Positions 1 through 9,680 of a stretch of DNA of 64,000 nucleotides are shown piece by piece. Source of the stretch: Desulfuromusa sp. (GTDB lineage: Bacteria; Desulfobacterota; Desulfuromonadia; Desulfuromonadales; Geopsychrobacteraceae); assembly GCA_016744595.1 (NCBI GenBank), contig JADGEB010000002.1, positions 76,461 through 140,460 of the forward strand. The letters run 5' to 3'. Each line of letters starts with the position of its first letter. Position 1 is the first letter of the stretch. The translations under genes were made by a program, and so were the position numbers. The notes under the pieces were generated by a model. That model was given only the letters and a program-made list of their open reading frames with translations, made no database searches and had not been told where the DNA came from.

Positions 1-1
1 G

Positions 2-958
2 CGCCCGAAATTTAATGACATCGATACTGAACGACGAATTATCCTGGAAGAAGCGCGTGAGGATTTCAATGAGGATGGGGTTCAAATTAATCATGACAAC
101 CTGATGGTTGGGTTGCTCTGGCCGAATCATCCTCTTGGCGAATCGCTAATTGGTTCACCTGAAACGCTGTACGGAATCGATCGCTCCACACTGGAGACAT
201 ATTATCGTTCGTGGTATCTGCCACAAAATTTAGTAGTTTGTGTTTGTGGTCCAATTGGCAGAGATCGTTGCCGTCAGTTGGTGGATCAGGAGTTTGGTAG
301 CTGGTTGTCGGGTGATTTTCCTCCGACTTTACCTGCCCCTGAGGTAGCTACATGTATGCCGGAGAGCTGTTGGGTGCAGGATTCAGATTCGCAGATTGGT
401 TTGCAACTGGCGTTTCGCTTGCCAGGACGACAGGATGAGCGCACCTTGGCAGTGCGTATGTTACGGCGGGTTTTATCCTGGGGAGGTGGAGCGCGACTCT
501 CTTTGCGTTTACGTGAAGAACTCGGCCTGACTTATTCGGTCGAGGCTAATTGCTCATTGCTGAATGATGCTGGCTATATGGCAATTGATTTGTCGGTTGC
601 CCCGGAAAATTTGCAGCCAGCGGTTAGCGAGCTATTCAAGATCCTGGTTGAATTGTGTGATCAGCCAATTCCAAATGAGGAGTTGGCTGCTGTTACCAAA
701 AGTTATCTGTTTGATCTCGAATTTTCACGTGACCAAAGTGAGGCTATGGCCGTTCGTTATGGTTGGGGATTGCAAGCCGATTATGTCCGAACTCTGGAAC
801 AAGATTGTCGAGAACTACAACAATTAACACCAGAGTACCTACAACAAACAGCCAGAGAATTCTTCTGCGCGCAGGGGATGAAATTGGTTGTGGTTGGCCC
901 TTGGAACGAAGCTGATCGTCAGGCTATCGACCACCAACTGCAGAACTCTGGTTTGTAA
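2..958 (+). CDS. M16 family metallopeptidase, 3' part (5' end outside window)
   Basis: The reading frame is open from the left edge, so the N-terminus, including any HxxEH zinc motif, lies outside the window. What remains is about 318 residues. It has the features of the second half of an M16 (insulinase/processing-peptidase) domain followed by the inactive partner domain: a Glu-rich helix ending EEAREDFNED, then WPNHPLGESLIG, which matches the conserved W-x-x-H-P-L-G loop after the active site, and later GGGARLSLRLREELGLTYSV, matching the conserved G-x-x-S-R-L-x-x-x-L-R-E-x-x-G-L-x-Y-x-V block. M16 proteins degrade peptides in cytoplasm or periplasm; the location cannot be judged without the N-terminus. 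It converges with the sigma-54 activator, only 23 bases away. The family call is firm; the substrate is unknown. Confidence 0.88.
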   Translation, partial: RPKFNDIDTERRIILEEAREDFNEDGVQINHDNLMVGLLWPNHPLGESLIGSPETLYGIDRSTLETYYRSWYLPQNLVVCVCGPIGRDRCRQLVDQEFGSWLSGDFPPTLPAPEVATCMPESCWVQDSDSQIGLQLAFRLPGRQDERTLAVRMLRRVLSWGGGARLSLRLREELGLTYSVEANCSLLNDAGYMAIDLSVAPENLQPAVSELFKILVELCDQPIPNEELAAVTKSYLFDLEFSRDQSEAMAVRYGWGLQADYVRTLEQDCRELQQLTPEYLQQTAREFFCAQGMKLVVVGPWNEADRQAIDHQLQNSGL

Positions 959-981
959 CCTTCCATCGGCCTGACTTTGTC

Positions 982-3813
982 TTAGTTGATCCGAACTGTT
1001 TTATAGAGGAAATTTTTGAAGCGGTAGAAATTTTTCTTCTCTTCAGCTGAATCATCTGCCGGATTGCAGGCTCGCAGCAGTCGTGCCAGTTTGGGCATAT
1101 TGGTCGCTCCTTCAGAGCGTGCCTTTTCAACCAGTTTTATTACCACTTCACGAGTTAATTCCTGTTTTGCATAAGGTTGATAAACCGCTTCCCAGAAATC
1201 ATGTTGATCGGACAGGATTCTTCTAAGGATATTCTCTGCAAGTTGTTCGGCAAGGATTATTCGCCCTGATTCTGACTTGTCGATGTGGCTACTGGTTTGT
1301 GGCTGTATTGCTCTTTCAATTTCATTCGCGTGAATTGTTTTGCTTTGACGAAACAGCATTGCTCTGAGGAGGATGCTACGCAGCTCTCTGATATTCCCGG
1401 TGAAATGGTGGCGTTTGAGTAGGTTTTTCGCCTCTAGGGAGAGTCTTGGAGTTTCTTCCAGATCTTGTTCTGGTTGACGGTAAGCTTGAAAAAGCCGACC
1501 GAGAAAGTGGACTGCCAAGTCGGGGATATCCTCACGTCGTTGGTTGAGTGAAGGAACTTCAATGATCAGTTCTGAGAGCCGATGGTAAAGATCTTCTCGG
1601 AATGACCCTGCGGCAATTAGCTGGCGCAGGTCGCGGTTTGTTCCTGCAACCAGCAAAACTTGAGAGTGTCTGGTGATATTTTCCCCCAGGCGGACAAATT
1701 CACCACTGTCGAGAAAACGTAATAGCTGAACCTGAGTTTTTGGGTCGGCATCACCAATCTCATCCAGAAAAACGACTCCGCCATGAGCTTCTTCAAAAAT
1801 ACCCCGACGATCACTATGTGCTCCGGTAAAGGCACCACGTTTATGGCCGAACAGTTCAGAGTAAGTTAGTTCACCACTGTAAGCAGCTATGTTAGTTTTT
1901 TTTAGTGGGAGAGTCCCTTGGGATGGGAGCAGTTTTCGGTAAATTTGATTGAGCTGGGTAAATAAATTGTTAAACAAAAATTCCTTCCCTGCGCCAGTTT
2001 CACCCGTTATCAGAATAGAGGGGAGTCCAAGGAACTCTCCTTGGTCGGGAACCCTCTTTTTTTTCCATTGGACAATCCGCTGACAAAGTGGTGGGCTGAT
2101 TCGCTGTATAGTATCGATAATTCCCTGAGCTTTTGTTGAGTTACCAATAATGTTGCCTAATCGATACGAGGTAATGTTGGGGTCTTTGTAGTCAACATCG
2201 TGGCGTAGCCGATCGATTTCGCTGGTTAATTGTTCAAGCTTTTGCAAAATGGCCAAATGGTGACCGATCATCCGCTCGATAATCAACAGAATCCGTCTGT
2301 GTTCGCTGGTAAAGTAGTGTGGACGCAAGCTATCAAGGCAGATGACAGCAAGGACTTCACCATCGTATATGATCGGGACAGCAATCTCACTGCGGATGGC
2401 TTCAGTGACAGGTTGATAAAAACTGTTATTGTTTTCTACATCTAGACTGTCAACCAGAATCTCCGCTTTTGCGGTTGTTGCTGCTAACCCAGACAAGCTC
2501 CTCTCTTCGAGGGGCAGTTCCAGTCCGCCCACACGGATGGGAGGGATATGCTTCTTTAGCCAGTCTCGGCTTTTGGCTCCAATCAAGTTGCCTTGAGTAT
2601 CCTCAACCAGGAGCCAGTGCTCCCCTTCATATTCGCGGATCAGGGCGATGCTGCCAGTATCTGCACCAATCAGCTGTGTCGCTTTAGAGAGAACCCGGTG
2701 TAAAAATGGTTTCAAACTGTCATTTGATTGTTGGAGTAAATCTCTGATTTCCGAAAGAACTTGAACTTCCAGGTGTTCATCGCCAATCTCTTGAACTACC
2801 CGCTGAGCCATTTCGGCATGAGCATCAAGAAGATCGCGTTCAAAGGCACTGAACTGGTAACGTTCTTTGGTGTAATAGTTGACCAGACAGATGACCCGCC
2901 GGGTTCGTTTGTCGTAGCGCGGAACCATATAAAGTGATTTGAGCCCCAACTCTTTAGTTAAATATGGTTTTTGTAGGGTTTCTGCTGCAAGATCAGGGAT
3001 ATACAGAGGAGCTAACAGACTATCATCGACAATGACTCCAGCGCGGTCGATAAAGCGAGAGAGCAAGGATTCTCCAGGGGTCAGGTTGATCAATTTCTCT
3101 TCTTCGTAAAGTTTTCTAGCTTCTCGTTCTTTGGAGTAGGAGGCTAAAATTTGCAAGGTGCGTTCGCCATCATCTGCGGATGGAATGGGGATCAGCACGG
3201 AAGCTAGTGCAACCTGCTCAACTAGTTGTGCTGCAGATTTTACCATAAAGAGAGCTGCTTCCCGTTTTTTTGCTTCATCAACACGCCGAGCCAATTGTAG
3301 CTGCTGGTGATATTTGCGAGCCCGATTGAGCATCGGGCTTGTCTCAATTAATAGTTTGCGGATACGGTGTAGTTGCTCCACGGAAGGAAGTTGGCTTGGT
3401 TTTACCCGATCGAGACAAAGAACCCCAATTGAGCGGCCCAGTTGGGTGATCGGCAGCAGATAGCTAGCTTGGACTTTGCGGTTTCCTGTGACAAGTGGGA
3501 TATCTTGAGGATATTGTGATAAATCGTTGATTGCCAGTTCTTGTTTTTGCTGGTAGACCTGTGAAATTAAAAAATCACTGTTGTTGATTGGGGAGGAATT
3601 GTTTTGGATATGAAGAATATTGCCACCGGTTGCTGCCGCACAAGTGAGGGCTCCCATGGTCAAATCTTCCAGATAAATGCGGCAACGTCCTCCTCCTGCC
3701 AAGATCTGCACTCCTTCAATAAGTTTATGAAGGATCTCTTCTAGATTCTCTTTGCCGAATTCCTGGATATTGTCGATGATTAGTTCGATTTGTTGAGGGG
3801 CGGATTGTTCCAT
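982..3813 (-). CDS. Sigma-54 dependent transcriptional activator with three GAF domains
   Basis: A 943-residue enhancer-binding protein. Three GAF-like sensor modules fill roughly residues 15-165, 190-345 and 365-515. The AAA+ domain follows, with Walker A GETGAGKE near residue 600, the sigma-54-contacting GAFTGA loop near 660 and Walker B VVFLDEIGDAD near 680. Between Walker A and the ELFGHKRGAFTGA segment the usual short linker is replaced by a longer Lys/Leu-rich stretch. The C-terminus lacks a textbook Fis helix-turn-helix; TNMPKLARLLRACNP may be a degenerate version. Known family role: ATP-driven opening of sigma-54 promoters in response to a small ligand or redox cue bound by GAF. The target genes are not obvious. 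It is divergent from the HDOD kinase across a 464-base intergenic region. Family sure, ligand unknown. Confidence 0.9.
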   Translation of the reverse strand: MEQSAPQQIELIIDNIQEFGKENLEEILHKLIEGVQILAGGGRCRIYLEDLTMGALTCAAATGGNILHIQNNSSPINNSDFLISQVYQQKQELAINDLSQYPQDIPLVTGNRKVQASYLLPITQLGRSIGVLCLDRVKPSQLPSVEQLHRIRKLLIETSPMLNRARKYHQQLQLARRVDEAKKREAALFMVKSAAQLVEQVALASVLIPIPSADDGERTLQILASYSKEREARKLYEEEKLINLTPGESLLSRFIDRAGVIVDDSLLAPLYIPDLAAETLQKPYLTKELGLKSLYMVPRYDKRTRRVICLVNYYTKERYQFSAFERDLLDAHAEMAQRVVQEIGDEHLEVQVLSEIRDLLQQSNDSLKPFLHRVLSKATQLIGADTGSIALIREYEGEHWLLVEDTQGNLIGAKSRDWLKKHIPPIRVGGLELPLEERSLSGLAATTAKAEILVDSLDVENNNSFYQPVTEAIRSEIAVPIIYDGEVLAVICLDSLRPHYFTSEHRRILLIIERMIGHHLAILQKLEQLTSEIDRLRHDVDYKDPNITSYRLGNIIGNSTKAQGIIDTIQRISPPLCQRIVQWKKKRVPDQGEFLGLPSILITGETGAGKEFLFNNLFTQLNQIYRKLLPSQGTLPLKKTNIAAYSGELTYSELFGHKRGAFTGAHSDRRGIFEEAHGGVVFLDEIGDADPKTQVQLLRFLDSGEFVRLGENITRHSQVLLVAGTNRDLRQLIAAGSFREDLYHRLSELIIEVPSLNQRREDIPDLAVHFLGRLFQAYRQPEQDLEETPRLSLEAKNLLKRHHFTGNIRELRSILLRAMLFRQSKTIHANEIERAIQPQTSSHIDKSESGRIILAEQLAENILRRILSDQHDFWEAVYQPYAKQELTREVVIKLVEKARSEGATNMPKLARLLRACNPADDSAEEKKNFYRFKNFLYKTVRIN

Positions 3814-3830
3814 GCTTAATCCTCTTAGTT

Positions 3831-3848
3831 TGAGTAATGTTTTACTCA
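3831..3848. promoter_or_regulatory. Perfect 7-bp inverted repeat upstream of the GAF/sigma-54 activator
   Basis: Arms TGAGTAA and TTACTCA separated by TGTT, 17 bases upstream of the activator start codon. It could be an operator for autoregulation or a 5' leader hairpin. The role is inferred from position only. Confidence 0.35.
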
Positions 3849-3979
3849 GTCAAGAGTATGAAAAATTGCTCTGGTTGTCAAAAATAATGATTAGTTATAC
3901 GCAAAAATAAAATTTAGTGAAATTAGATAGTTAAATAGAATAGCCCGAGATGACGGAGTTGGTGGTTAATCTGTGTGTA

Positions 3980-4007
3980 TTGCTTGATAATGGTATTTTG
4001 CTTGATA
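3980..4007. repeat. Direct repeat TTGCTTGATA x2 in a divergent promoter region
   Basis: Two exact copies of TTGCTTGATA begin at 3980 and 3998, an 18-base period, in the 464-base region (3814-4277) between divergent regulators. The region is very AT-rich. Apart from this repeat and the palindrome at 3831 I see no clear sigma-70 or -24/-12 promoter and no gene in it. Same-face spacing suggests a binding site, but this is inference. Confidence 0.3.
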
Positions 4008-4277
4008 GTTTAAAAATATCATTAATAATACTCAGCTGTTGCCAATGTTTGGTTAGGCGATTCAAGCATAGGGTGTCGATATTTTAAGAGATATTTATTA
4101 GTAGGAAAAATATATAATATTATCTAACTTATTGAATATTAAAGAGGTTTTTTTAGATTCAACTTGCTGAAATGGCAAAATTAGCTGATAATAGCGCATT
4201 ACACCAATTTTATATTAGATTGAATCCATTTCACTCTTGAGGGTGGCGTTGCTGGACGGGGGGAGCTTTGACAGTAT

Positions 4278-6356
4278 ATGGAAACATCCGCACAAATTTT
4301 TTCTGAACAGGATATAGCAGATCTATTCTGCATGCCACAAGTTCTGGTTGATTTGATTGAAGCTTGTCTGGGGGGGGATGATGCTCAGTCGATAGCCGAT
4401 ATTATTCTTCAGGATGCTGCTCTCTCGGCAAAGATCATTCTGGCAGCCAGTAAGTCCAGTGCTACTCCGCTGGATCCACTTGAACCAGTTTCTTCAGCAA
4501 TTCAGCGGCTGGGGACTCCGATGATAACCGGTATCGCTTTGCAATCGGCCAGGCAAATTGTCCAGCAAAGTTTTACTCTTCAGGAGTTGTCATTTCAGTA
4601 TGGCCTTTGGTTCTCAGCTCGGGTTTCTGGCTTAGTTGCTCGTTGTCTGGCTCCCTCGGTCAATTACCCTCATATTGAGGAAGCTCAACTCAGTGGGTTA
4701 CTGTTGAATCTTGGAATCCAAGCTCTGTTTGTCCGCGAAGGTGCCACTTATACTGCTTTGGATGTCACTCCATGGAGTAGTGCGATCCAGTGCCATCTGG
4801 AAGAGGCTAATTACAAGGTTAATCATCTACAGATTGCCGATAAACTGATTGAGCAATGGCAGCTTGATTCATTTTTGGCAGATGCCATCCGTTTTTTGCA
4901 CGCTGATATTGCTCAGATTGAACAAAGTAGTGTGTTGCTGAAAATTGCTCGTCTTGCACAGCAGTTTTGCCAAAACCCGCAACAGGTAACGGCTGAAACT
5001 GAGGTTCTGGCTGAGCGTTTATTTGGTTTTAGTAAGAGTGAAGTTGATTATCTGTTTGATTGGGCACATGGGCTTTACCCCGCATTTGGAACTTTTTTAG
5101 CTGATCCTGATAAATTACAGGGAGAGCTGGCGAAAGCTCTAGAGCGCCTGACTGAGTTATCTTTTGTTCTGGCAGATCAGGAGGCAGCTCGTGCTCGTTT
5201 GGCCACCGGTAAAACTCCGGAAAGCTTATTGAAAATTGCACGTAATCTATATCTGGAAAACAGCTCGGCAACGGATGCAATTTTCTTTTTGCTTGATCAG
5301 AAAAGTCTTCAATTAACCGGAATTCTGACAGAGGGTCAACCAAGGCTGATTGGTGAGCTAAAAATTCCAATGGAGGCTAAGTCGAATCTGGTTTCATCTG
5401 CGCTGTTTGATGGAACCCCCGTTAATTCTTTTCAGTCAAACCAGCCTCTGACTGTTACTGATCATTTGTTACTTCGTCTCTGTAAAAGTTCCGGAATGAG
5501 TTGTCACCCTTTTCACTTTGAAGGTCGGGCACTGGGAGTCGTAGTCCTCGGAGTTGCTGCAGAGACGGGCTTGGAAAGGTTGAAATCGCTACAGGTCAAG
5601 ATGTTTGGTCAGGTGGTCAGTGCTGCTATAATGCGGATGTCGACAAATGTTCAGGATCATTTTAGTGATGGCAACAGTTTGTTACGTCGTGTCAGTCATG
5701 AAGTTAATAGCCCACTGACAATTATAAATAATTACACCGAGGTTTTAAGCCATCTGCTGACAGATCCTGATGCTGATAGCCAGGAATTGACGGAGGCAAT
5801 CAAGAAAGAAGTCCGCCGGATTGATGATATTATTAACTATTATCTGAATCAGCAGGAAATCCCAGAGTTTCCAGAATATAGTGTAAACTTGAATCAGCTG
5901 GTGTTGGATACTGTTGATGCTTTAAATGATGTCGAGTTTAAACCGCGGCAGATTATCCCTCGGGTTGATTTACAATATAACCTGGATAAGGTGACGACCA
6001 ACCCGGTTCTGATTAAACAGATTCTGGTTAATTTGCTTAAAAATGCAGCGGAAGCGGTCAGTGATGGGGGAACAATTCAACTGGTTACTCGTGATGGTTA
6101 TTCTTCTGACAGGGGAACCCATATCGAAATTATTGTGCAGGATAATGGCCCGGGGATTGCTCCGCAGCTACAGGGGAAACTATTTCAACCGGTTATCAGT
6201 ACTAAGGGAGCTGGGCACTCTGGGGTTGGTTTGAGTATTGTTAAGGGGATGGTCGATGATCTTGGTGGCTGGATCAGTTGCCACAGTTCTGCTGAATCTG
6301 GAACAAGCTTCCACCTGCAGATTCCTTGCAGGGTTGATCGCTCTAGTGAGCCTTAG
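4278..6356 (+). CDS. HDOD-domain sensor histidine kinase
   Basis: A 692-residue soluble protein. Residues about 10-215 form an HDOD domain (HD-related output domain; PQVLVDLIEACLGGDD at the start and VSSAIQRLGTPMITGIALQSA typical of the core). A GAF-like segment lies at about 315-455, the HisKA dimerisation helix has its phospho-acceptor His near residue 472 (RRVSHEVNSPLTIINNY), and an HATPase_c domain has N-box LVNLLKNAAEA and G-boxes DNGPGIA and GVGLSIVKG. There are no membrane segments, so it should sense a cytoplasmic signal. A GGGGGAG ribosome site lies about 13 bases upstream. The next gene starts 8 bases after the stop and encodes a REC-headed c-di-GMP protein, the likely phosphorylation partner. 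Confidence 0.92.
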   Translation: METSAQIFSEQDIADLFCMPQVLVDLIEACLGGDDAQSIADIILQDAALSAKIILAASKSSATPLDPLEPVSSAIQRLGTPMITGIALQSARQIVQQSFTLQELSFQYGLWFSARVSGLVARCLAPSVNYPHIEEAQLSGLLLNLGIQALFVREGATYTALDVTPWSSAIQCHLEEANYKVNHLQIADKLIEQWQLDSFLADAIRFLHADIAQIEQSSVLLKIARLAQQFCQNPQQVTAETEVLAERLFGFSKSEVDYLFDWAHGLYPAFGTFLADPDKLQGELAKALERLTELSFVLADQEAARARLATGKTPESLLKIARNLYLENSSATDAIFFLLDQKSLQLTGILTEGQPRLIGELKIPMEAKSNLVSSALFDGTPVNSFQSNQPLTVTDHLLLRLCKSSGMSCHPFHFEGRALGVVVLGVAAETGLERLKSLQVKMFGQVVSAAIMRMSTNVQDHFSDGNSLLRRVSHEVNSPLTIINNYTEVLSHLLTDPDADSQELTEAIKKEVRRIDDIINYYLNQQEIPEFPEYSVNLNQLVLDTVDALNDVEFKPRQIIPRVDLQYNLDKVTTNPVLIKQILVNLLKNAAEAVSDGGTIQLVTRDGYSSDRGTHIEIIVQDNGPGIAPQLQGKLFQPVISTKGAGHSGVGLSIVKGMVDDLGGWISCHSSAESGTSFHLQIPCRVDRSSEP

Positions 6357-6364
6357 GAGCTTTT

Positions 6365-8551
6365 GTGCAAAGTAAAATCGCTAAAGACATCATAACCGCT
6401 GAACCGGTTGAGCAATCATATATTCTGATTGTTGATGATCAACTGTCTTTATTGCGCAGTTTACAGGCTCTGTTACAAATCAATGGCTATCAGGTTGATC
6501 TGGCAAAAACTGGCAGCGAAGCCATTATGAAGCTGCAGGATTTTAATTATCAGTTAGTGCTCCTTGATTTGCAGATGCCTGGAATTGATGGACTTGAAGT
6601 CCTTGAATTTATCCAACAGGCAAAGCTTGACTTGGAAACTATTGTTGTCAGTGGTGATACTTCTTTTCTTTCCATTAAAGATGCTATGCGGCTTGGTGCT
6701 TACGACTTTATTCGCAAACCTTACAATCCAGAGGAGTTGTTGTCAGCTGTCAGTCGGGGCATTGAGCATTGTCGGAAGGAAAGGCAGATGCTGCAAACGG
6801 AACACTTGTTAGATGAGTCAGAACAGTTACATCGGTTTATTGTCAATAGCTCTCCCGATTTTATTTATATGCTCGATGCTAATGGTCTTTTCACTTATGT
6901 CAATGACGTGGTGGAGGATTTCCTCGGATATAAGCGGCACGAAATACTTGGTAAACATTTCTCATCGATAATTCATCCCCATAACGCCGCTGAAATTCAA
7001 CATTTTTTTAGTGAACAACGAACTGGAGATCGCGCAACGGCAAGTAGTGAGATGCGCCTATTGGTTAATCAGTCGAGTGATTTGGTGGAAAGTTTCGACA
7101 ACTATGAATTGATTGTTGAGCTTAATGCAGTCGGGATGTACGCAGGGAGTGAATCTGATAAGAAGACATATATCGGCACTCTCGGAAGTGCCAGAAATAT
7201 TTCTGAGCGCAAACGTTCTGAGGAACGCATCAGCCATCAGGCTTATCATGATATGTTGACCCAGCTACCAAATCGTATTTTGTTTGATGATAGACTGAAA
7301 CAGGCTTTTGCTCACGCAAGTAGGAATGGGCAGAAATTTGCTCTGCTGTTTATGGATCTGGATCGTTTTAAACTGATTAATGATACTCTTGGTCATGTGA
7401 TGGGAGATCTGGTTCTTCAGCGGGTTTCTGAACGTATCCTTGATTGTCTTAGAGCAGAAGATACTTTGGCTCGATTTGGTGGTGATGAGTTTTGTTTGCT
7501 GTTGCCTGATATCCCGAGTAAGGAGAGTGTTGCTTCTGTTGCAGAAAAGATTCTTAAAGCAGTACGGCAACCTTTCAGTATCAACAATCATGAACTTTAC
7601 CTAAGTCTGAGTTTGGGAATCGCGATCTATCCAGACGCAGGAGAGAGTGGTGAAACATTACTGCGAAGTGCTGATATCGCCATGTATCACGTTAAGGGAA
7701 ACGGCAAGGATGGCTATTGTTTCTACAGTGACGTGATGAAGAGTGAGTCTAACTTCTTGACGACGGAACGTGACATCAATTGCGCACTGGAAAAGAAGCA
7801 ATTTCAGGTGTTTTTTCAGCCCAAAGTTGATCCTTCTAGCCATATGATTGTTGGGATGGAGGCATTGTTGCGTTGGCAGCATCCGGAGCGTGGACTTCTC
7901 TACCCAGGGGATTTTATTGCTGCAGCGGAGGCTTCGAAAATGATGGTTCCCATTGGAGCTTGGGTTTTGCGCAGTGTCTGTGAAGAAGTTGTTCGCTGGC
8001 AGCAGCAAGGCTTGCCACAAATTAAGGTTTCGTTGAATATTTCTCTTGTCCAACTCAGAGAGAATGATTTTTCTGAGAACTTTATCCGGACTTTGCAGGG
8101 ATTCAAGTTAAACGCAGAGTTGTTTGAGATCGAAATTACTGAGCAAGGATTAAATAAAGGAGAGCAAGAAGTCACGAAGCAGCTCCGGGTATTACGTGAT
8201 TTTGGCGTGTCTGTAACGATTGATGATTTTGGTCGAGGTTATTCGTCACTCAGCTACCTGCAAAACCTACCGATCAATACTTTGAAGATTGATCGATCAT
8301 TTGTTAGGGAAATTGAAGAAAATCAGCATCAAACCTGTATTGCCGATGGTATTGCCATGATGGCTAAGGGCTTGAATTTGAATGTTGTTGGCGCAGGTGT
8401 GGAAAATCTCCATCAACTCGATTACTTGCGCAACCTGGGCTGCCGAGAAGTTCAAGGCTATCTTTATAGTGAGGCCATTTCAGCTCAAAATGCCATGACT
8501 TTATTGAAAAATCGTTCGGTAGATGGCCCTCATTTTATCTTGCCACATTAA
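6365..8551 (+). CDS. Response regulator: REC-PAS-GGDEF-EAL c-di-GMP protein
   Basis: A 728-residue protein starting at GTG, preceded by TAGGAGC. The REC domain (about 18-130) has acidic pair DD in IVDDQ, phospho-acceptor Asp near 68 (LLDLQMP) and Lys in RKPYNP. PAS covers about 150-280. The GGDEF domain has an intact GGDEF near residue 372 with an RAED inhibitory site five residues before it, so diguanylate cyclase activity is likely. The EAL domain has EAL near 498, Asn in LNIS, EIE-TE, DDFGRGYSS, LKIDRSF and EVQGY. However, the usual A-E-G-V-E motif reads G-A-G-V-E, so the Glu that acts as proposed general base in RocR (E352) is Ala677 here. Phosphodiesterase activity may therefore be lost. 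Co-transcribed with the HDOD kinase. Confidence 0.93.
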   Translation: MQSKIAKDIITAEPVEQSYILIVDDQLSLLRSLQALLQINGYQVDLAKTGSEAIMKLQDFNYQLVLLDLQMPGIDGLEVLEFIQQAKLDLETIVVSGDTSFLSIKDAMRLGAYDFIRKPYNPEELLSAVSRGIEHCRKERQMLQTEHLLDESEQLHRFIVNSSPDFIYMLDANGLFTYVNDVVEDFLGYKRHEILGKHFSSIIHPHNAAEIQHFFSEQRTGDRATASSEMRLLVNQSSDLVESFDNYELIVELNAVGMYAGSESDKKTYIGTLGSARNISERKRSEERISHQAYHDMLTQLPNRILFDDRLKQAFAHASRNGQKFALLFMDLDRFKLINDTLGHVMGDLVLQRVSERILDCLRAEDTLARFGGDEFCLLLPDIPSKESVASVAEKILKAVRQPFSINNHELYLSLSLGIAIYPDAGESGETLLRSADIAMYHVKGNGKDGYCFYSDVMKSESNFLTTERDINCALEKKQFQVFFQPKVDPSSHMIVGMEALLRWQHPERGLLYPGDFIAAAEASKMMVPIGAWVLRSVCEEVVRWQQQGLPQIKVSLNISLVQLRENDFSENFIRTLQGFKLNAELFEIEITEQGLNKGEQEVTKQLRVLRDFGVSVTIDDFGRGYSSLSYLQNLPINTLKIDRSFVREIEENQHQTCIADGIAMMAKGLNLNVVGAGVENLHQLDYLRNLGCREVQGYLYSEAISAQNAMTLLKNRSVDGPHFILPH

Positions 8552-8671
8552 GCTCAAACTGCTGGATTTTTCCGGTCTACTATTTATATGATCCGCTGCA
8601 TGGCGAATATTCCTCTTTAGACGAAGACAGATGTAATTTGAGAGAGAGCTGTTGAAGTCAGCATATCAAGG

Positions 8672-9583
8672 TTACATATGTGTGTCGAATAACTGTGAAA
8701 GGAAAATTCGCTCTGCTGAGGTAAAATTAGTAGCAGGGTTATAGATTAAGTAAATATCACCACTTGGTAATTTTTCGTAGGGTGGTAATCTCCATAGTGT
8801 CCCTGATTGTTCATAGGGGGCTGCTAGATGGAGTGGCAAAAAACCAATCCCCAAACCTATTTCTATCATTCTGTAAAGTTCAGATACGCTGCTGGTTCGG
8901 CCACGTACAAAATGACCAATTGAAGCTTTTGCTCGAAGAGCAGTCACCTCACTCATATGTTTGCCGCCTAATACATCTGCAGGAAAAGCGACAAATGGAG
9001 AATCTCGTAAATCATCCAGGTTCAAGTTGTCTTTCCCAAATAGAGGATGAGGTCTGCCGCAGAAAATTCCAAATTTCTCTTTTAATAACAGGCGCTTTAT
9101 TAGGATGTCAGGGATCACCCCCCCACACACACCCAGTGTGATTTGGCCGAGTTCAACTTCACGAATGATTTCTGCAATTGTCTTAACGGCAATAGAAAGT
9201 TCACTTTTGGGATGATCGATAAAGAACTCTGACAACACTGAGTTAAGTTCTTTAGAGATAACCTCACTGACTGTAGAGATGGATATTTTTCCTGAAACCG
9301 ATTTGGGAGCTTGATCAAAGGTCACTGGCAGCCGTGAGATGGCAGTGTAAAGTTTGCATGCCTCTGGATATAGGGCTTCACCTGCAGGAGTCATTGTCAG
9401 TTTTCCTGATCCTCGATCAATGAGTCGAACTCCGGCAGTCTCTTCAAGTCGTTTCAAAGCTAGACTAACCGCAGGTTGTGTCACAAGTAGGCGTTCTGCT
9501 GCTGGACCCATTCCTTCTGCTTGAACAATAACCATAAAAGTATAGAGAAGGTTCCAGTCTAGATTGCGGGCAAATTTATCCAT
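8672..9583 (-). CDS. LysR-type transcriptional regulator
   Basis: 303 residues. The N-terminal winged helix-turn-helix (about 10-68) includes GPAAERLLVTQPAVSLALKR and the classical LIDRG wing. A periplasmic-binding-like effector domain fills about 95-300. GGAGAAG precedes the ATG. It is divergent from the amino acid ABC transporter operon with a 179-base gap containing two palindromes, the standard arrangement for a LysR protein that controls its divergent neighbour and itself. The coinducer is probably the imported amino compound or a breakdown product (inference). Confidence 0.93.
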   Translation of the reverse strand: MDKFARNLDWNLLYTFMVIVQAEGMGPAAERLLVTQPAVSLALKRLEETAGVRLIDRGSGKLTMTPAGEALYPEACKLYTAISRLPVTFDQAPKSVSGKISISTVSEVISKELNSVLSEFFIDHPKSELSIAVKTIAEIIREVELGQITLGVCGGVIPDILIKRLLLKEKFGIFCGRPHPLFGKDNLNLDDLRDSPFVAFPADVLGGKHMSEVTALRAKASIGHFVRGRTSSVSELYRMIEIGLGIGFLPLHLAAPYEQSGTLWRLPPYEKLPSGDIYLIYNPATNFTSAERIFLSQLFDTHM

Positions 9584-9638
9584 TGCTTCTCCAAGTATTC
9601 ATGATTCTTCTTTGATACTGTTATTCTTGAATATAAAT

Positions 9639-9650
9639 AACATTTATGTT
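9639..9650. promoter_or_regulatory. Palindrome AACAT-TT-ATGTT between lysR and the ABC operon
   Basis: A perfect 5-bp inverted repeat 56 bases upstream of the LysR start. It could be a recognition site for the divergent LysR protein, which binds short dyads; it does not match the T-N11-A layout exactly. Confidence 0.3.
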
Positions 9651-9680
9651 GCTGATTTTCTATGTTAATTGGATTTATCA

